NCBI GenBank assembly: GCA_963930755.1
Contig: OZ005734.1
Coordinates: forward strand, 10,810,650 to 10,874,649
DNA length: 64,000 bases
Origin: Eudasyphora cyanicolor
Lineage: Eukaryota > Arthropoda > Insecta > Diptera > Muscidae
Direction of reading: 5' to 3'
This document shows positions 34,479 to 45,973 of the stretch, piece after piece. Under the pieces are notes generated by a model. The model did no database searches. It saw only the letters and a program-made list of their open reading frames with translations, and was not told where the DNA came from. The stretch's first letter is position 1, and each line of letters begins with the position of its first letter. The position numbers and the translations under genes were made by a program.

Positions 34479-34622
34479 CGCGTTTTTGGTTTTAATAATA
34501 AACAACTAAGTAAATATCAGTCGAATAAACCAACTTAAGTAAGAGTATATGTACTCTCACTCTTGCTTAAGTTGCTTCGACTGAAATTCACTTAATTGTT
34601 TATTATAAAAACCAAAAACGCG
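34479..34622. repeat. 144-bp near-perfect foldback hairpin
   Basis: The left arm starts CGCGTTTTTGGTTTTAATAA and the right arm ends TTATAAAAACCAAAAACGCG. The arms pair for about 65 bp with few mismatches around a short ATATGT loop. No second copy is seen in the window. It could be a small foldback MITE or a hairpin-RNA locus. Confidence 0.85.
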
Positions 34623-34639
34623 ACAAAATGCGGCTTCAT

Positions 34640-36450
34640 GGAAAATATATATTTTTATTCTCATTGTATTTGTATGTTCGATATTTATGCTGTCGCCATA
34701 ATATCACATATCCAATTAAAGGCAACCAACCCACACGATTCTATTAATATTTTTCAATCGCTTAGCTATTCAATATCCCATCCATCGAGTGAAATCCTCC
34801 TAATCGTTATATACTCAATCCTTTTGTTGTCTTAGAAAATAATAATAGCTCATTATGCAAATTGGCTCGATATCGATGTGGATGAGATGTTTTCTTAATC
34901 AATATCGAATTACTTTGCATACGTGGAATAATAATAGGAGTATTTTTGTAGATATGAGAAGCATTATGCAAAGTGAACGCGAACGCGAACACTAAACCTC
35001 GACTCTTAGCGGCTCAGACAGTGTCAAGCGGATTATAATGCTTATCAAAGCATAAATGAATAAACGCCAACACATACATATGTACATAGAAACACACAAG
35101 CACATTGTGTAGGTATGTTTGGCACTTTGACTCTTTGCTACACACGAGTGAGTACTGAAAATAATGAAGAGGTCACTTGTCCTGACTTAAACAGAAGGCA
35201 GCACTATGCCAGAGCAAAATTAAATCATAAAAATCCCAAAAGGTTGTCTCGTCTCCCACTCCGGCCAAAAGATGAGCATAAGTATGTACAATTCGAGCGA
35301 CATTATCATGGCCCCAGTATGACCATAATTTTATTTGGAAGTCACGCGTACATACAAATATACATACATACATAAACATACATAGTTAAAAATGTATATA
35401 CGAGTATGTATGCACATTAGCTAAAGTACCAGCATGTACAAAGTATTCCGAATAAACATACATATGTACATAGTCATGAACTATTTGTATCTGCATATGT
35501 ATATTCAAGCATATGTTGGACCAATCATATATAAATATATGTATACGAGTATGTGTATAAACCACATTCGTTGATTGCATGCGTGTTATAACAGAACATT
35601 TTTTTATAAACATACATATTGTCATCAGAAACCATAAAGGGCGAATCAACAAAAAAACCAAAGATTTACTTATTGATAGGTAATTCTCCATAGCCTCAAA
35701 ATACACATCTTGGCAAACTTTTAGAGCCCTGCTATCAAAAATCGCGAATTTATTAACGAAACTCAAAAGGCCTAACAACAAATTATTTATTTTTTATAGT
35801 TAAATGCCAATTTCACAAAATATTCAAAAACAGGTTATAAATCATGCTTGTGTAAAATAATGTATGTTTGGATATTATCCTGAAAACCCAGTTTTTCTAA
35901 TGACCAATTTCTTTCATTTTATTTAGTTGTTTGCTTCTCCTGTAAAATTTTAAAAAATAAAGATAGGTCCTTTTTCGTTGCTGATGACGATATGTACGTA
36001 CATATGTATATGACTACAATTATATATGTATATCCACCACTACACTAGATACATACATATATGTACATAGTACATGCAAGTCGAGCACATTCATTCAACT
36101 GCTTTCAAGTCGGGAATTTTTCTCCAGCCGTTCTCGCTGTCTTGCTTACATACTCGTACAAAGCTATAACCCGAAACCCTAGAATGGCGAAAAAAAAAAA
36201 TATGTCCTCCGAGTACTTAGATAAGCAGCGAAATCATGCTATTTAACATAAACTTAAAGAGAACATCATCACAATATTCTGCGCACAAAGCACAGTGATG
36301 TTCATTTAATTAAGGAGAGCAGAGAAAGAATGAATCATCCTCAAGAGTTGATTGATGCAAGAAGCAAGGAAACTATTTATGACAGTTAGTCTAAAGATAC
36401 ATTTTATTGACCCCTGTCACTGGTGGCCCTGTCAACGGTCTCTGAAACAT
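34640..36450. other. single-copy region rich in ACATATGTACATA words
   Basis: No exon is supported. Degenerate ACATACATATGTACATA-like words cluster at about 35080-35590 and 35995-36075, a dispersed simple-sequence pattern that generates open frames on both strands. Confidence 0.4.
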
Positions 36451-36479
36451 ATCGATAGTACATCAATAAGAATTGATTG

Positions 36480-37227
36480 CACAGTGCGACAAAATAAACT
36501 CAAGTTGAGAAGCAAATGACGCGATACTATTTTTGCTGTAGGTCTTGTCGAGTAAAACACGAATCTTGTTTTGTAATTCCCCGGACACCCCAAAATCCGG
36601 ATTTACGAATAAAAAAAACGATTTTCTTGCCTTTTTTACTTGCACCCCTATAACTTTGTTAATTATTAACCGATTTTCAATTTCTAAAGGAATTTGGAAA
36701 GAGAACAATAACACCTTTCGAACGATAATATAACGTACATAAATATACTAATATTTATGTACACATTTAGTTTTAATGAAACTTTAATAACTCCGTCAAC
36801 TGCCAACGGATTTTTAAGAGACTGGTTGCATTTTTTTCCTTATAAATTATACTATATATGTAAATTAATTAATCGTGCGGTTATTTCAAAATATAATTAG
36901 TAAAAACATTGCCTAAACTGGAAAATGACCTACAAAAATGAAAAAAATGTGTTTGTAGGACAAACAAAGCTATATTCCTACATCTTCAAATAAACAAAAT
37001 ATATATCGTTCGAAAGGTCTAATTCTCTTCTTTTCAAATTGAAGATCGGTTAATAATTAACAAAGTGTTAGGCGTTCAAGTGAAAAAGGCAAGAAAATCG
37101 TTTTTTACCTGTAAATCCGGATTTTGGGGGTGTCCGGCAAATTTCGTAGAACAAACGTTGTTCTACTCGCGAAGACCTACAAGAAAAATAGTATCGCGGT
37201 TTTTGGTTTTTGGACTGTCGCACTGTG
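36480..37227. mobile_element. foldback element with CACAGTGCGAC ends
   Basis: Ends are CACAGTGCGAC (left) and GTCGCACTGTG (right). Arms of about 220-260 bp (36480-36740 and 37008-37227) pair well, including CCAAAATCCGGATTTACG-type and TTAATTATTAACCGAT-type stretches, around an AT-rich spacer of about 270 bp. No transposase remains. CACAGTG equals the V(D)J/Transib RSS heptamer, but I see no matching 5-bp target duplication, so the superfamily stays open. Confidence 0.75.
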
Positions 37228-37237
37228 TTGTCATTGA

Positions 37238-37330
37238 GCACTAGGCCGGGTCGATTTGTGGGGAGGCAAAAAAAGTCGCCATTGCTCAGTAAAAATCGTA
37301 TTCTAGGGATCAAAATAAGAAACTTTGCCA
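37238..37330 (+). repeat. half copy of the CCGGGTCGATTT foldback element
   Basis: CACTAGGCCGGGTCGATTTG through AAATAAGAAACTTTGCC-type sequence is nearly identical to the left arm of the element at 47251-47662. It breaks off at the mariner fragment that follows. Confidence 0.8.
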
Positions 37331-37495
37331 TTTCAATGAAATTATTTTCCATTATTAACCGGAAGGATTGTACTTTCAAGTAAAAAAAGAAATTTCATAA
37401 AATATTCCGTAGTTTTTTTTATAGCATTTTCAAAAAAAAAGTTATTTGGCGGACCCTTTAGCATTTTCAAAAAAAAAAGTTATTTGGCGGACCCT
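37331..37495 (+). mobile_element. Tc1/mariner 3' fragment, same family as 10046-10517
   Basis: AATGAAATTATTTTCCATTA through AAAGTTATTTGGCGGACCC matches 10383-10517. Its terminal repeat is present twice in tandem (ending near 37457 and 37495), a local duplication of about 39 bp. It ends at a TA. Confidence 0.8.
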
Positions 37496-38523
37496 TATTA
37501 ATATTATAAAATCGTTTGTTCGTCTGTTTGTTTTTTCCATCATCACGCCTAAACGGCTGAACCGATTATCTTGAAACTTGTTGGACAGATAGACTAAGAC
37601 CTGGGTAGTGCCATAGGCCACTTTTATTTTCAATTTTCCACCAAGTTATTTTCGACCACATGACCGCTGAGCCTACTGTTAGAGCTAGAGAACTGAAATT
37701 TTGCATACACATAGACAGGAGTGTTGTACATATAAACCATAGGCTACTCACGTAGTCATTTTTGCCTGTGGCCAGTTCTCAGTTCAGGTGGGGCACCAAC
37801 AACTTTAGTATTGTTTTTGTAATTTCAGAAGCTTCGTTTAAAATACAAAGATAAAACTTTGTAAATATGAAGTACTATAAACGAAAAATATTTACGCGAA
37901 AAATTATTTTTGAATTCTCTGACTGTGGTCAGAGTAACAGTGGCCATCACATTATATTATTTACATTATTTCAATGATTTTAAAAGCTATTTCCTGATTA
38001 TCAAAATTTATATGTACATACTGAGCTTACAGGAATTCATCGCTTTCAGTACTTAATAATTCCCTTAAGAGCTATGACCCCATAAATGTATGTGTACGAG
38101 TATACACTGATCTCAAGGAAATTTTAATGCCAAATGGGTTTGAACACTGAGGCTCCTGAAAAAGGTAAAAAGGTAAAATTTTGGATATAGACTAGAGTGT
38201 TGTATAACCACAGACTATTCACATAGTCGTTCCTAAACTCTGATATACATACATATATTATATAGAAAGTTTACAGATATATAGTTAAGAGTGTGGCTGG
38301 AATAATACTTACCCTACTCATATTAAAGAAATTTGAACAGATGGGACCAAAATAATGCAATTCTTTCCGATATTTAATGTGTCAATTAAAAGCTAAAAAC
38401 CTATATGATCATGACAGTCAAAAAAGGCCAAATTATTTTTGAGTTTCGGGGTCCTGATTTTTGATTAAATAAAAATATAAAACGGAAGTTTCAATAGCAC
38501 CAGAACTGTCTATCGGCCGTATA

Positions 38524-39405
38524 CAGAGTTTTCCAACAAGAGGTGTTACCCGGTATTTCAGTAGCTGTCACTTTTGAAGCTTTTATTCTTTGATATTTGA
38601 CAAGTAGAAACTACGCCATTACTAAAAATGGAAAGCTACACGATTCAACAACGCATTGAAATTATTAAAATTCGAAAAATGGAAAATCGTCGAAAAATCA
38701 TCTTGACTGATGAAGCTCATTTCCACCTCGGTGGCTACGTCAGCAAGCAAAATTGTCGCATCTGGGGCTCGGAAAATTGTTGAGAAGCCTCTCCATCCTC
38801 AACGTGTGACTGTTTGGTGTGGTTTATGGTCCGACGGGGTCATTGGACCTTACTTTTTCGAAAATGAGGTTGGATCAACAGTTACGGTCAATAGATTGCG
38901 CTGTCGAGAGATGATTAATAATTTTTTATGGTCGGAGTTGGATGGTATTGATCTGGACAACGTTTACTATCAACAAGACGGCGCAACGTGCCACACAGGC
39001 AACGAAACCATTGCTCTGTTACGGGAAAAGTTTCCGGACCGTGTTATCTTTCAAAGAGGTGATCACAATTGGCCACCGAGATCTTGTGATTTAACACCTT
39101 GCGACTTCTTCCTTTGGGGCCACGTGAAAGATAAGGTCTACGCCACCATCCCAGCGTCGATTCAAGACCTCAAAAATAGAATTCGTGAGGCTATCGAGGA
39201 CGTTGGGTAGCCACTTTGCGATTTGGTTATGGAAAATTGCATGAAAAGGATATGGTCCTGTAAGCGTGGTCGTGGTGGCCATTTGGCTGATGTTGTTTTT
39301 CATTATTATCGGCATACCTTCCTCTTTATTATGAAATAAACATCCGATCATTTATCTCAAAAAATGGATTCTTTCCAAAATAACACCTCTTGTTGGAAAA
39401 CCCTT
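38524..39405 (+). mobile_element. rosa-like (DD41D) Tc1/mariner, deletion derivative copy 1
   Basis: Ends are CAGAGTTTTCCAACAAGAGG on the left and CCTCTTGTTGGAAAACCCTT on the right, each next to TA. The terminal repeats match those of the copy at 58610-59516. The element sits inside the Helitron at 37498-39679. About a third of a full transposase is deleted near its start. Confidence 0.9.
38628..39310 (+). pseudogene. DD41D transposase, internally deleted (copy 1)
   Basis: The ATG at 38628 opens MESYTIQQRIEIIKIRKM, the start of the helix-turn-helix. Within about 20 codons it jumps to ILTDEAHFHL, the first catalytic block (Asp at 38709-38711). The rest follows: VTVWCGLWSDGVIGPYFF, VYYQQDGATCHT (Asp at 38977) and NWPPRSCDLTPCDFFLWG (Asp at 39103). 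The last two Asp residues are 41 residues apart, the DD41D spacing described for rosa of Ceratitis. A small loss after IWGSENC breaks the frame, and a stop at 39208 truncates the C-terminus before GRGGH. It lacks the DNA-binding domain, so it cannot act alone. Confidence 0.9.
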
Positions 39406-39680
39406 TACAACGCTCTTTTCTATACTATTAGCGATAAAGTGGTCGAAAATGTCTTGGCGAAAATCCGAAATCAAAGTATGCAGCTTTCAAAATATTGGCG
39501 TATCAATCCGCCAACTTTTAAGAAAATGGGTCCAGCCCCGAATTTAGACCAGATTACAAATTATACTGCCTTAATATTGTCTTTTAATCGAAGTTTCTAT
39601 TGGAATATCTTCAAGCTTACGAGGTTTGATTCACGGTGTTAAAAGACAACCCGGGCAAAGCCGGGTATTTAAATGCTAGT

Positions 39681-40100
39681 TTATATATTTCTGAGCAAAT
39701 AAATTTTATTTGAAAATACATAAATAAAATAAATTTGAATGCAAACTAATTTTCTCAAATAAAATATGTGTTTATATGCAAATAAAATTATTGTTTAGGG
39801 ATTTCTCCAAATATATTTTGGTTACAACAGATTTTAAAAACGTTGCAGATTTTTCCATTTTAATTTTTAATTTTTCATTGAATTCGGGTTATTCCTTACA
39901 TTTAAAATTACAATGGAAGCAATAACGTGTTTTAAAGCGCTCATTTTTAATTCCTAATTACTCCAAGTCATATTTTGTTGTCTACCCATCAATTTTATGA
40001 AGATTCAAATTTCTGAAAAACGGAACGTCTTAGAATTGTGGTGTTGATATATTTTCTGAATACTTAAAGGCAAATAAATATTTGTTTCGTAAATAATAAT
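39681..40100 (+). mobile_element. hAT-like MITE (family H), truncated
   Basis: It matches the middle of the copies at 14846-15515 and 15824-16586 (TATATATTTCTGAGCAAATA, then AATAAAATTATTGTTTAGG). Both ends are missing and it starts directly at the Helitron terminus. Confidence 0.6.
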
Positions 40101-40159
40101 CACAATTTAATTGTAATTGAACCCTATTAAATATCATTGATTCCATCCCAATTGAATAT

Positions 40160-40960
40160 TTTACAGGTCAATGCTCAGTGACTCGTTATCAATTGTTATC
40201 AATTGTAAATAATTATTGATCTTAATCAGTAGTCACTGACCCACTTTCAGTAGTAACTGACTCCTCTTAATGGCCATTGGCTTCTAAAAAAGTTTATAAA
40301 ATTGTTGGCGAAGGGCTGTGCATAAAATGTTCTGGTTTAATATGGTGTCCCACACACAAACAAATATTAAATAAGTTGATGGCTGTTTTTTTAATTCCGA
40401 TTTTCTTGAAAGTTGCATTTAGTATTTGGTCCATATTTTTCGAAGTATAAGGTCGACAAAGGCGGAATGCCATTTAAATTAAAGGCGGAATACCAAACAA
40501 AAAATTAATTAAAGTAAATTATGAGGGCTACAAATGATCAAAATATCACTTTCATGTAGAAACAGAAGTTTAGTAACTGTCTCCAAAAACATAGGAGTTT
40601 TTTCAAAAAATCATAAAATTACATTTAAAATAAGTTACTCCCATTCAATAGTAAGTTACTCCCAATATATTGTAATTCACCCACCAATGGTCATTGAACC
40701 CCTATAAATGCTCACTGACTCCCTGTCAACTCCTCTCGGACGTCCTATCCCTGTCAATGACCACTGAATACATAGGTAAATCTTCACTGAATACCTGACA
40801 ATGCCTTCAAATACCTATCAATTGTCATTGACGCCTTGTCAATGGTCGTTGACTCCTTGTCAACGGTCGTTAATTCCGTGTGAATTGTCATTGTGATTGT
40901 TAATGGTAATTGACCCGCCTATAATTACAAACATACAATATAGCCAGTCAATAGTCGTAG
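40160..40960 (+). repeat. degenerate ~22-bp minisatellite
   Basis: Variants of TCAATGGTCATTGACTCC recur (clearest at 40780-40930) in two blocks, about 40160-40290 and 40630-40960, separated by a repeat-B copy. The units are highly diverged. Confidence 0.7.
40305..40625 (+). repeat. dispersed repeat B copy inside the minisatellite
   Basis: GGCGAAGGGCTGTGCATAAAA through TTTAGTAACTGTCTCC parallels 7870-8150. The minisatellite continues on both sides, so this is a later insertion. Confidence 0.65.
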
Positions 40961-40989
40961 AGCATATTCCTATCCCTCTGAGTTAACAA

Positions 40990-41175
40990 ATCGATACCTC
41001 CATTCTAAACAATGCTAAGTGCAAAAATGTAGTTTTTCAGAAAAGGCGATCAAAGCTAGATGCATTTTTTAAATTTGTGTGAAATTTCTTTATAATGCAA
41101 ATCGAATGATTTTGTTAATAAATTTTGATTGAGTTGACGGATAAACACAAAATCTGGTAACAGTTGATGGATGCA
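40990..41175 (+). mobile_element. MITE Q, left half
   Basis: ATCGATACCTCCATTCTAAA followed by AATGCTAAGTGCAAAAATG matches the left end of the complete copy at 45711-45973. It continues to TGACGGATAAACACAAAATC and then breaks off. Confidence 0.75.
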
Positions 41176-42580
41176 GTTTTATGAATCATTTTCTGTGCTT
41201 TTTTGTTGTATGACAGTTTATAAAAACAAAAATTATAGATTCTTTGGGAAAACCCGTATGCCGCCCACTGTGCAGCTAGAACTTATCCCGGGAATATAAC
41301 ACTGATGTCAATATCATGACCAATATCATCGTTGTTGTCGTCATTATTACCTTCTCCGGACTGTTGTTTCTGTTGGTGAAGAGACTGGATGTTGCCCCCA
41401 CAAAACTCATGCACATCTAGTAATATTTGGTTTGTGCTTATTTAGCTTTCAGTTAAAATTCTCAGAATACATCTCAAAGTTGGTGTACACTTTGTTAGAT
41501 ATTTGGTTTCGCTGACATATACATATATGCTTCATAATTTTTGTATAGCAATTTCCAAAGCATATCTGTATCAGAGATTGAATAATTTGTACGTTTTTGT
41601 TGCATTTTGTTCAGTTCATCTCATCGTTAGGTTGAGTGCCGAGCATTCCCTAAGTACGACTTCTGCAATATGGTTTTAGTTGCTCTTAGTCATGGCTGAT
41701 ACTACGTAGCTGAACAGTGGATGGGTGGCCTTTGGAGGCGTTTAACAAAAATCTATGGAAACAACAAAGTTCAAGAATGAAATCAAACCCGAATGCCTGC
41801 AGATAGGCATGTAATTAAATTTGTTTATGTCAGCCTGGAAGTAGGCAACAAAAACAAAACTTTTTCAATGCATAACATACATTTAGGTTAACCTAATGAG
41901 TGTGTGTGTGTACGTGTGTTTGGAGACATGTACGAACACGTTGCGAGGCATATACATATTTTGAAATTACATCTTATACTTCAAATAAAAATCCAATTAA
42001 TTAGCCAGAAGGTTCATATTTGCTTTGTTTCATTAGTTTGAAGACATAAATAAATAAATGCATTATCATATTAAATAATAGAGTACATGTGTTTGATATG
42101 AATAGTGTTCTGTCCACATGTAAATTGTACTAAATATTTAAGTGAGATCCGGAAGCTGATAATTCCAGTGCGATAAAGATTGAATGGATCTAAATAATGG
42201 AATTGAACGTGAAAATGTGACTGAGTATGATAGTGCAAGAATGATTGTATTTATGTTTTTATATGAACTGCAATCATATCATAAAGGAGAGAGCTTTGCA
42301 AACTGTAGGGTGGTGCACAAGTAATATTATAATTTATTCAAAGAACATCATTTGTCAATGCTCTTCCTGCGAAAAAAATCATTAATACAAATTAAAGCGA
42401 TTATATTAGAATAGCCTAACAAAATCTGAGACAAATTATGTTTCAAATTTTTGATTTCTGAAAAATGTAAACAGCTTATCTGAAGGGAATACCATCGGAA
42501 AATAAATTAGTCTATTTATTCGACTAGGCATTACTTATATACATATATGAAACATTGTGGCCAAACACCATTACCAACGA
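41176..42580. other. single-copy non-coding region
   Basis: No coding sequence or known repeat is recognised. Confidence 0.4.
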
Positions 42581-42584
42581 AAAT

Positions 42585-42660
42585 CTCTGGAAGCTGACCA
42601 GCGAGCAGCCCATTCACATACAAACAAAACGTAAGAAGTGGAAATGGATAGGACATAAAA
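42585..42660 (+). pseudogene. RTE-like LINE C-terminal fragment
   Basis: A 25-codon stretch reads LWKLTSEQPIH and then KRKKWKWIGH, the same signature as the tail of the RTE-like element at 18650-20010 (KWIGHTMMKPA). Nothing upstream or downstream extends it. It is too short to assign beyond RTE-like. Confidence 0.6.
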
Positions 42661-42689
42661 CATGCAACGTCGACTTAGCATAGTTTTAG

Positions 42690-42920
42690 GGAGATTGCGT
42701 TTTTAATTTCTAAATATTCCAAATTATATTCGGTACAAATTTGGTGTTTATCCGTCAACCCAATCAAAAGTTATTCACAAAACAGTACAGGTCATTCGAT
42801 TTGCATAATAAAGGAATTCCACACAAATAAAAAAATGCGTCACACTTTCATCGCCTCTCCTGAAAAACTACCTTTTTGCACTTAGCATAGTTTAGAATGG
42901 AAGTATCGAAATGTCACCAA
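42690..42920 (-). mobile_element. MITE Q, reversed copy
   Basis: AAAACTACCTTTTTGCACTT, AGCATAGTTTAGAATGG and AAGTATCGAAATG form the reversed left end. The interior (CAGGTCATTCGATTTGC) matches 45820-45850 reversed. The far end is rearranged. Confidence 0.7.
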
Positions 42921-42929
42921 AATTCTCTA

Positions 42930-44025
42930 AAAAATCTATTTTGATGAAATATTTAAAAAAATGCAATTTCAAGAAGCTTTTAAATGGAATTTTAAAGAAA
43001 TTTTCATTTCAAAGAGTATTCTTGTAAAATACTACCTCAACAAAGTTATGTGGAAAAATTAATTTTGAAGAAAAATGCAATGACATTTGCAAAATACAAT
43101 TTTTAAAAATAAATTAATTTAAAAAAAATAGTAATAGAAAAACATAACTTCGAAAATTTAAAAAAAAAAAAATGCAATATTGATCAAATATGGTAAGAAA
43201 ATAAAATTTTGACAATATTTAAAAAAATTGAATTTTTGAAAAATTAAATATCAACAATTTTTTTAGCAAAATGAAATTTTTGGAAATTTTTGTCAAAAAA
43301 AATTATTGTACAAAAATTGAAAAATTTCTATCAATTTTTTTTTTGACAAAATTTAAAAAAAGGAATTTTATAGAAAAATATAATTAATTTCAACGAAATT
43401 TTGTAGAAAAATTCAACAACAAAGACATTTTTGAGATAAATGTAATCTCAACAATTAAAAATTTGTAACAAAGTTTCAACCAAAATGCAATTTCAACGAA
43501 AGTTTGTAAAACGATGCATGTTCAAAGAAGTTTTTCAGAAAAATGCAATTTTAAAATTTAGTACTAGAAAAACGCAATTTCAGCATATTAAAAGTTTTAG
43601 CAAAATTCGAAATTGATCAAATTTTGTAAAAAAAAATAAGAAATTTTCTAAAAAGTGTAGTTTTCTAAGAAAACAAAATTTAGACAATATGTAAAAAATG
43701 GAATTTTGTAGAATAATCTAATTCAAAGAAATTTTCTAGAAATATTAAATTTCAAGATTTTTTTTTTAGAAAAATGCAATTTAGCAGAGATTTTTGTAAA
43801 AAAAAATGCAATTTCGAGGAAATTATTTTACAAAAATTGAAAAAACAAATTAAAAAAAAAGAAATTTTATAAAAAAAATGAATAATGTTAACGAAATTTT
43901 GTAAATAAATTGAACAACAAAAAAATTTTCTAGATAAATGTAATTTCAAAATTATCCAAATTATTTTACAAAAATACACTATTGGTGAAATATTCTAGAT
44001 AAATACAATTTTTACGAAATTTCAT
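42930..44025. repeat. ~1.1-kb degenerate minisatellite (AAAATGCAATTTCAA...)
   Basis: Dozens of variants of GAAATTTTGTAGAAAAATGC and ATTTCAA follow each other with irregular 20-35 bp spacing. The array is bounded on both sides by the MITE Q terminus TTTAGAATGGARGTATCGA (42890-42915 and 44040-44067), in the same orientation. Frames through it are low-complexity. Confidence 0.75.
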
Positions 44026-44027
44026 TC

Positions 44028-44067
44028 TGTTTCGGCTTAGCATACTTTAGAATGGAGGTATCGATAT
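44028..44067 (-). repeat. MITE Q terminal repeat
   Basis: GGCTTAGCATACTTTAGAAT and GGAGGTATCGATAT match the right end of the 45711-45973 copy. Confidence 0.8.
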
Positions 44068-44069
44068 GA

Positions 44070-45700
44070 GCTCCTCATATTTTCTTTCAATATATATAAT
44101 TAAAAAACGATTGCTCCAAATATATTTTCCTTCAATGCAAACATATAAAAACTGCAATTTTCCGGAATATAAATTTATCAATTTGTACGTACGGTACAAA
44201 GGCATGAATTCATTCATTATTTATGAAGTGACGAAAAACTTAAAAAACGTTTCCCGCCGACAATTTTAAGTCGTTAATGTTCACAATGTTATTAATTGGT
44301 GAACAAATTGCCTTACCACGGCATACCTACCTCGTGCCACGCGTTATGCCATCATCAACGGAAGTCAGACACGTCCTACGACGTATCGGCCTTTGGTGAA
44401 ATCTAATCATCTTCAGCGTTGAGCTGCTCCAGTAGGCGATGCAATGGCATTGCGGTGAAGTATGGCTCAATGTAAACTCACGCATAACAAAACCGAAAGG
44501 CTAAAATATGCCGAGGCCAATAAAGCGCAAGAAGGAAAGTAAAAACTACTCTCCACCAAAGGACACCAGCAGCAGGAACAATCCATTCCATTTTCGCATA
44601 TGCCTATCGACAACGAGAGACGCTGAGGAACTGCAGCATCAGAGGCGGTGGCAGCACGAGAAATACATAGATTGGTTGCAACATCACAGAGTGCACATCT
44701 CAAGCATGTTCCGTTATTTATGCGATTGAGTGGCAAGAGAAACGACAACGGCCAACGACCAACACAAACGAACTAACAAACAAAAAAGCAACAACGAGGC
44801 TACAAAATTGGCATTCATGTCTAAACAAAGACCGATGCAGGACGACGATAACTCTCGCTCTTTATTTGTTTTTGTTTTCTTTCGTTCCCATTTTGCAACT
44901 GTGAAGCGGATGTACGTCCTGCTCCTGCACTGCAATTGTATGGGAATGAGTGCGTTTGTATGGGAGAGTGTGTGTGCGAAAGTGTTGGTGTCTATGAATG
45001 AATCTTAATGTGCAAAAAGATTGATTGACTGCATTTTTTCTCCGGCAAAAGTTCGCCTTTAGATGGACGACAACGATACAGAGAAGCACTGAACATTTGC
45101 CGATTTTTTTTCTTGTCCGTTCCGACTTTTTTGCCCTGCATTTTGCTGTGGATGGTGCAAAAGCCCCTTCGTAATGGTCAACTGTGGCGAGGGAGGGGTA
45201 CCAGTCCATGTTTAACAATGACGAAATGAGTTTATAACAGTGATGTGCTACTTCCACTTCCATTGCTACTCCATTGCTTCGGCTGCTGTCGATATCGTTT
45301 CATGGAACTGTAGTTTTTTGTAGCTGCCATAGCCGGAGTTGTTTTTTGCTTCGCTCCACTAATGGCAGCGTGTTAAAACCTTTTCGATGTGGAACAAATG
45401 TGTTGATAGCAATGGCTTCAACAGCAAATGACAGCGCACAAAAAAACGAGGAGCAATATGAGCTAAAGATATCTCCATTAAATCGATACATGGAAAGTGG
45501 ATCATGGCTTGCAACAACAGTTTTTCCGCCTCAATGTTAGAAAAGTTAAATTTTAGTAGAAATAGAACAGTTCAGCGAACCATAGATTAAATAAACCAGG
45601 TGTAAATTAAAAAAAAAAACAAGTGACGAAAAGCAAAAGTCCTGTTAGAGTTAAATAAAGGTAACTATTATCGAATTTCAACAAAAATTAGATGCAAAAT
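44070..45700. other. single-copy non-coding region
   Basis: Overlapping frames on both strands at 44467-45540 lack domains. The sequence is richer in GC and in CAACG words than its flanks. I cannot support an exon. Confidence 0.35.
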
Positions 45701-45710
45701 CGGAAGATTC

Positions 45711-45973
45711 ATATCGATACCTCCATCCTAACCAATGCTATGTGCAAAAAGGTAGTTTTTCAAGAGAGGCGATCAAAGTTTGATTATTTTTTTAAATTTG
45801 TGTGGAATTCTTTATAATGCAAATTGAATGACCTGTACTGTCTGTGAATAACTTTTGATAAAAACCAAATTTTGACTGAACGTAATTTGGAATATTTAGA
45901 AGTAAAAAATACTAAAAATCACTAAAAACATATTGAGCCGACTTAGCATGTTTTAGAATGGAGGTATCGATAT
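45711..45973 (+). mobile_element. MITE Q, complete 263-bp copy
   Basis: The left end is ATATCGATACCTCCATCCTAA and the right end is its inverse, TTTAGAATGGAGGTATCGAT. The inverted repeats extend about 32 bp including GCTAAGT. It is non-coding. Partial copies at 40990, 42690 and 44028 show that the family has multiplied locally. Confidence 0.85.

Larger units (their letters stand above)
37498..39679 (+). mobile_element. Helitron remnant with a nested DD41D mariner
   Basis: It starts TTAATATTATAAAATCG with the leading TC lost at the mariner-fragment boundary, then CGTTTGTTCGTCTGTTTG and CTAAACGGCTGAACCG, phrases found in many insect Helitrons. It ends with the hairpin CCCGGGCAAAGCCGGG, nine bases, CTAG (39676-39679) and a T. 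About 1.3 kb remains outside the 882-bp mariner at 38524-39405. No Rep or helicase motif is visible, so it is non-autonomous or decayed. Confidence 0.7.

Noticed and set aside
44467..45540. host gene exons on either strand
   Set aside because: Several frames of 60-130 codons overlap on both strands, none has a recognisable domain, and no splice pattern links them.
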